Assembly: GCA_951217055.1 (NCBI GenBank)
Contig: OX578281.1
Coordinates: forward strand, 60,886,043 to 60,950,042
Origin: Gerris lacustris
Lineage: Eukaryota > Arthropoda > Insecta > Hemiptera > Gerridae
Direction: 5' to 3'
Length of the DNA stretch: 64,000 bases
Below the pieces are notes generated by a model. It was not told the DNA's origin, ran no database searches, and was given only the letters and a program-made list of their open reading frames with translations. This document shows positions 58,901 to 64,000 of the stretch, one piece after another. Numbering within the stretch: position 1 is the stretch's first letter; every line of letters begins with the position of its first letter. A program made the translations under genes and the position numbers.

Positions 58901-59499
58901 CTTATACTTCGCGCTCCCACCTATTGCGTAAGTCCGGGGTATTACTGTATATAATAAAGACTGATGATGACCTTATAAGGGTTGAAAAGTCTCTTAATCA
59001 ACATGGAATATTAATGTGTTAATATTACGCCTTAAGATCTATCTAGCATATTATAAATATTTTAAATATAAAGGTGCTAACTTCAACGTATTCTTAAATC
59101 AATTGTGCTGCTGGGATCGGATTAATTGAATAATTATGGAAATAGAAGAGTGAAGCTAAGGAATGTTAGTTGGGATTACATAGGTCTAACTGTAAACCTA
59201 CGCTTCATTGACTATTCACTCAATACTGTATAACAAACTCTCTATTCTTCTGCTTTCACCTCTAATAAATACAGCTATAAAACGTTAGATTTGTACCAAG
59301 TATTTTAAGGTGAAAGTTCACGCAAAAATGCAGAATTAGATAAAGTTCTACCTTCTACCTACATTAGAATAACCGGAAAGAGACTTGTAAAGAAATCATT
59401 AACCTCTGTAACCTATAGACTGAAAACAAATAGAATTTTCTTTATAGCTTTATCGAATTGGAACAAGTCTTTCAATTATTATCTATCTAGAAATGAGAG
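58901..59499. other. Unrecognised stretch
   Basis: Starts with CCGGGGTATTACTGTAT, which looks like the end of another old element continuing across 58210-58897. No gene. Confidence 0.4.
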
Positions 59500-60455
59500 A
59501 GTATATGCAGTGGCGTAAATAGCGCCCCCGCCACCCCCGCGGTGCGGGGGGGCGCCTGCTGCAGGGGGCGCCGAAAAAATAAGTTAATAATGTAATACAA
59601 ATTAAAAAGAAAGAAAGTTGTGCGGAATTATTTTAATAAAATTATTTTGGGGAAATAAGAATAAATGAGAGATAAACAGTTGAATAATAATGTTACGAGT
59701 TGTTGTGGTTTAGAGCTCATAGCACAGTTTGGTTTTTATGTTAGGTGTCACTATACCTATAATTACATGCCTAAGTATATGGGACTGATTCTCCCTTGTT
59801 CGGACTGCAAATGATATCAAAGTTTTTGTTACAACTAATACTTATCTTATCTAATCTGGTTTTAGCTGTACTAGATAAAGGAGTCGGTTCCAAACTTAAG
59901 TAGTCATATTCACTTCTATCTCTATCGGTTGTCTTTGCTATATTATGTATTTCTCTTTCTTTCTTATCTCCCTCACTTCTTTTTCCCTATTACAACCTTT
60001 TTTTATTTGTTTCTAACTCTTTTCTTACCTAGCTAATTTTACCTCCCTATAGAGTTGTTATCTTTTCTACCCTTCCCTTAATTTTTGAATTGTTATCTAT
60101 GAATCAAATAAAAGTATTAGGCTTTGTTCTGTACAGTACAGTTATAGCTCTAATGCGAGGTGGTTGTTTTTTATTGTAAACTTTAACTTTCTCTTTCGCT
60201 AGCAAGCTCTGCTATTTTTATTTCTTATTGAACATTAGTTATTGTGTGCGGTGTGCGTAAAATTAAATTATTTGGATTACCTATTTTGCTGAAGAATTCA
60301 TTTTAAAAGGTGAGTGCATTTTTCAGACTATATAGCCATCAGGACTCTAGGGGAGCCCAGTTAGGTCAATTTGTTAACTCAAATATCTCGTTGTAATCTT
60401 CCCCCTCCAGTAGCATTTTTTTAAAATCTATTTTATTATTTATAAAAATATAATC

Positions 60456-60542
60456 ATGGATAAAAAGAAACCGAGTGGGGCTCAAAATAGAAAAAGGAAG
60501 AGAGAGGAACAAAACAAATTTTTCTCTATAGTTTTTAATTAA
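60456..60542 (+). pseudogene. hAT transposase N-terminal remnant
   Basis: 28 codons, MDKKKPSGAQNRKRKREEQN and a stop soon after. The basic SGAQ-K-R-K leader is typical of ZMYM/hAT-type transposases. The catalytic part is gone. Confidence 0.65.
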
Positions 60543-60967
60543 CTTTTTTGTAAATTACTTCTTTTTTTTACTAAATTGTGTTACACTTGCCTATTAATAT
60601 TTAGGAAAATAATGTATATTTTTCAGTTTTAACTTGCCTTGCCTTACAATGTTGATATGTATGTAGTTTAAAACCACAATACGGCACATATGACCCGACT
60701 AATTAATTTAAAATACGTAAATAATTATTGTATAAATGTTAATTGGAATTATTTTTAATATCTTTATATCACAGTGACTGGTTTTTATAGATATTTCTTT
60801 GTCTTCAATTTTTTTAAGATATTACTATTATTATTAAGATATAAATTAAACATGATTAATGTAATACTACTGCAATCGAGCATTTAAAAAATAATTATAA
60901 TAATCTGTTTGAAAATGGTATTCTATTATTATTTAGTTATTTAATATTATATTTAGTTAAACGTTGT

Positions 60968-61473
60968 ATTTTTCACTGTCTGTTTTCCGTAGTAAATAAT
61001 AATTATAATTTGATTTAAATTAAAATTTAAACTTTCCGTAGTATGAAAACTACCAAAAACTTAAAAATTGAATTTCGTATTGATTGTACAAGGTACAGGT
61101 ACTAATTGAGTACTTTATAATTATAAGCGTTAATTCTCGGTTTAGTTCTAATGTCATAAATATTGACTGCCAAATGTATATGAATATTGAAAGTTTGGAT
61201 TCGGGACTAGTTATCGATTACGGCAGTTAAAAATCATTCTCCTGGGTAGCTTAGTTGGCAAGAGCATCTTTCAACTATTTAGTTTTCCATTAGTATTTCA
61301 GTTTTATTAGTATTTCCAGTACAATACAGGAGACCCGTGGTTCAAATTCCGGCGCGGAAGTGTATTTTTCACTGTCTCTTTCCCGTAGTAAATAATAATT
61401 ATAATTTGATTTAAATTAAAATTTAAACTTTCCGAAGTATGAAAACTACCAAAAACTTAAAAATTGAATTTTT
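60968..61473 (+). mobile_element. 506-bp tRNA-like element with direct terminal repeats
   Basis: Flanked by an exact 22-bp duplication (60946-60967 and 61474-61495, beginning ATTATATTTAG). Direct repeats of about 108-110 bp form the ends (60968-61075 and 61364-61473, starting ATTTTTCACTGTCT). The interior holds the tRNA-like segment (61240-61362), which has about 48 extra bases in place of the anticodon arm. Same family as the 38-kb array. Confidence 0.88.
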
Positions 61474-61772
61474 ATTATATTTAGTTAAACGTTGTTTTAG
61501 CCAATGAAAGTAAAAGTAAAGCCATACATAATAATATAAAGTATTCGATTATATATTATGATTTTAATTAAAAATGTTTTAATAACCAGAACACAGCATT
61601 TAGAGTTATTGAACATATCATTTTATTATCTCCACTCCGTCTGTCCCAGAATGACTAACTAACGGGGGGAAAGAAAAAAGGGGAGGGGCAAGGAAGATTT
61701 TGTAAATTATAGGGGGCGCATTCTTAAAAATTGCGGGGGGGCGCCGGATTTCTTAGTTACGCCACTGAGTAT

Positions 61773-62061
61773 ATGAGAGGGTATATTAGCGAGATGCAAT
61801 CAAATAAAACACAGTGAGAAAGTTTATGCTAACGTTTTGCTAAATTTATTAGCATCATCAGAGCAATAAACAAAGTATACAATAAAAATAATACAAAAAG
61901 ATCAAGGTTGACTGCAAGAAGCAAAGTATATGTATAAACTAAATAGGTATAATACTAAAAGGTAGTAGGTGACTCTACGATATGTTATAAAGGAATGAAA
62001 GTTATCATAAACTTTCTCAGTATGTTTTATTTGACAGTATCTCGCTAATATACCCTCTCAT
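61773..62061. mobile_element. 289-bp MITE with 50-bp inverted ends
   Basis: ATGAGAGGGTATATTAGCGA and TCGCTAATATACCCTCTCAT with inner arms CAAATAAAACA and TGTTTTATTTG. The hAT element above inserted at its left end. Confidence 0.85.
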
Positions 62062-62146
62062 TATACTTCAACTGTCACCAACCACCTTAATTATATATCA
62101 AGATAGTAGAAACAGCGAAACCTAATAATAGTAAACGTAATAGTAA

Positions 62147-62645
62147 ATTACGCGTCTAGTGCGAAAAGTAGCATTTTGTATGCGAGTGTGGAGTTTGCAC
62201 CCGAGCGACAGCGAGGGTAGTGAAACCTCACGAGCAAAGCAAAATGCAGTTTTCGCACGTACCGTACTTTATATGCGATTGTTGGATTTTAATAATAAAC
62301 ACAGAAGTAAAAATTTAATAAACTTCCTGTATGTAAGTTTGTATTTCTCTTTTGATAAAGATGACATTAATTCATTAGTTGCGTATTTTGTGCCGAATCA
62401 ATTATTTCGGGAGGCGTATAATTCTCCTCATTTGCGTCATAATCACTTAAATCACTCATTTTGTTTCACTAAAAACGTGATAGAAACAGTTACTTTAACT
62501 AAACAAACAGCAAATTAGTTTTGTTAAATGTAAACAAATTTGTTAAGGTGAAGAATTCCTCTTTTTTCCGCACTAGGGCGGAAAAAAAAGAATTATGAAC
62601 GCGCATGCGCAATTAATACAACTACGAAAAGAATCACTTTCTACG
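62147..62645 (-). mobile_element. Short element with an ORF N-terminus and terminal hairpin, copy 2
   Basis: Follows 31945-32490: the AGTAGCATTTTG palindromic block, a minus-strand ATG at 62459 (MSDLSDYDANEENYTPPEII) that soon meets a stop, and a hairpin at 62550-62592 (CTTTTTTCCG/CGGAAAAAAAAG). Confidence 0.6.
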
Positions 62646-62697
62646 CATCAAAACTGAGGGGGTTAGAATTACGGGATAATTTGTTCTTCATTCCTTT

Positions 62698-62945
62698 ATC
62701 GGAACTTCTTTAGATTGTTACACCCCTTAAAAAAAGAAAAAAAAAAAAAACAGAGGGGAGTAACAATCTAAAGAAGGTGTAATGAATGTTCATCTTTAGA
62801 CTGTTACTCCCCTTATAAAAACAGAAGTGCGTGATATTCCTTTGTCTCAAAGTACATTGGAGTAAGGTCTTAATATTTATTTATAGTCAGTCAGTTATAT
62901 TCTAAAAAAACATAGGGGAGTAACAATCTAAAGAAATATCCCTTT
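62698..62945. mobile_element. Foldback MITE, TTCTTTAGA family
   Basis: ACTTCTTTAGATTGTTAC and GAGTAACAATCTAAAGAA arms flank an A-rich loop (62698-62777). A second module with TGATATTCCTTTGTC ends at about 62940. Confidence 0.8.
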
Positions 62946-64000
62946 ATCTAAGTTTGTATATAGATAAGGTATTTTTTCCTGAATGAGATGATTTTCTTTT
63001 AGACATTTGTACGGTGAGTGAATTACCGCTGAAAAACGTCAAGAGCTTTATTCACGTCCGAAACGAATTCTAATTTGAGACTTAAGAGATATCTTAATAT
63101 TGTGCAAAAATGATTCCGATTCCACTTAAACTTATGGAGGTAGAATATGCAAAATTATTAGAGTGCTAGAGCAAGAAACGACTAAAAATGGTTCTAAGAC
63201 AATATAGGAAAGCAAAATCATCGCGAGTATTAATTCACAGAAAGTTTATCAGTCGGATCTTGTTTTTTTGTCTATAAATTTTGTTCTTTGTAGAGAAATT
63301 ATTTTCGTTCTGTAGAAGCACATTTATATAGAGAATTCATGGGACATACAAAAGATTCGTTGTACAGAGATTTTCGTTGTATTGAAGTTATAAGGAGGCC
63401 CGACTATATTTTTTTTTTGTTCAAAATCCACATTAAATAATATTTCAGCCAGTTAAATTTATAATAAACTAGCTGCAATTTATTCTTTCTAGTTCTAGTA
63501 CAAGCCGGCTCTGCAATTAACAGTTAACAATCTGATTTATAAAAATGTCTATTTGTACTAACTGCAAATGATACCATTAGGTAGAAGAGATCCTGTGACC
63601 GTATGTTTTGATTCTAGTTAGATTTGTACTAATATCGTCTGCACGCGTAGGATTATCGTACTTCGAACTAAAGATCGTCTTGGTGCGCACGATTTCCCCG
63701 TTTTGTAGCTTAGAGGCTCGTGTCGGGGCGATATTACGAAGAAGGGGTCGGCCAGAAGAAAACGAGAATTAAAGAGTTCGGTAAAGGAATGGTAGACGTT
63801 TGAGGCACAGGCAAGTCGAGATGTAATTTTTTGTTGGCCGGTCCCAAAGCATCAGGATGGATACCCAAGGGGTCACGAGAGGTCAAGTTTAAAAGACGAA
63901 CGAGTCAGTGCACTTCTAATCTAAATGATCTGCAGGGATACTAGACTCTCAAATACTGAGATGGAACTTAGCCAGATATACTAAGGAAAGAGATGTCGCC
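62946..64000. other. Unrecognised right end
   Basis: The last 350 bp have higher GC than the window average, with short frames only on both strands. May be part of a larger element or gene beyond the window; nothing recognised. Confidence 0.4.

Larger units (their letters stand above)
59508..61767 (+). mobile_element. hAT element, internally deleted, 2260 bp
   Basis: Inverted ends CAGTGGCGTAA and TTACGCCACTG flanked by an exact 8-bp duplication AGTATATG (59500-59507 and 61768-61775), diagnostic of hAT. Both subterminal regions are very G/C-rich with the word GGGGGGCGCC. It retains the start of a transposase and contains a nested tRNA-like element (60968-61473). Confidence 0.93.

Overview
The window looks like an AT-rich, repeat-packed nuclear segment from an insect. 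The best evidence is one complete Delta-class glutathione S-transferase gene, a class typical of arthropods. An intact BEL/Pao-family retrotransposon, PIF/Harbinger, hAT and Tc1/mariner-like remnants, many foldback MITEs and several minisatellites agree with this. A hemipteran-like host is only a guess from repeat style. There are no prokaryotic operons, rRNA genes or CRISPR arrays.

Layout. 0-6.5 kb: a 50-bp minisatellite, a decayed Harbinger transposase fragment, a repeat with an embedded tRNA-like segment, and MITE fragments. 6.77-10.44 kb: a young BEL/Pao element with identical 158-bp LTRs, a 5-bp target duplication and one open 1045-codon frame that has lost RT, RNase H and the integrase core. 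10.5-25 kb: nested short repeats and foldback elements, plus a GC-rich patch near 19.3-19.5 kb that could be a promoter with a signal-peptide exon. 25.0-30.7 kb: about 5.7 kb of a 50-bp satellite with higher-order structure. 31-36.4 kb: more repeats, a SINE-like tRNA derivative, a 27-bp minisatellite, a 580-bp foldback and a small hAT MITE.

36.4-53.3 kb: the GST gene on the minus strand. It has five coding exons (217 codons) in correct phase with GT/AG boundaries, and introns of 514 bp to 10.6 kb. The introns hold a tandem 348-bp element carrying tRNA-like sequences, a mariner-like deletion derivative and three minisatellites. An AG directly before the ATG implies a non-coding 5' exon further upstream that I could not locate. 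A lone exon-like segment sits on the plus strand at 54.39-54.47 kb.

55-64 kb: another foldback, a Harbinger-type MITE (TTA duplication), and a 2.26-kb hAT element (8-bp duplication). The hAT element is itself interrupted by a 506-bp copy of the tRNA-like element, flanked by an exact 22-bp duplication and bounded by direct terminal repeats. The last kilobase is unrecognised.

The window therefore documents one detoxification gene embedded in several generations of mobile DNA. The tRNA-like terminal-repeat element is the most unusual item.
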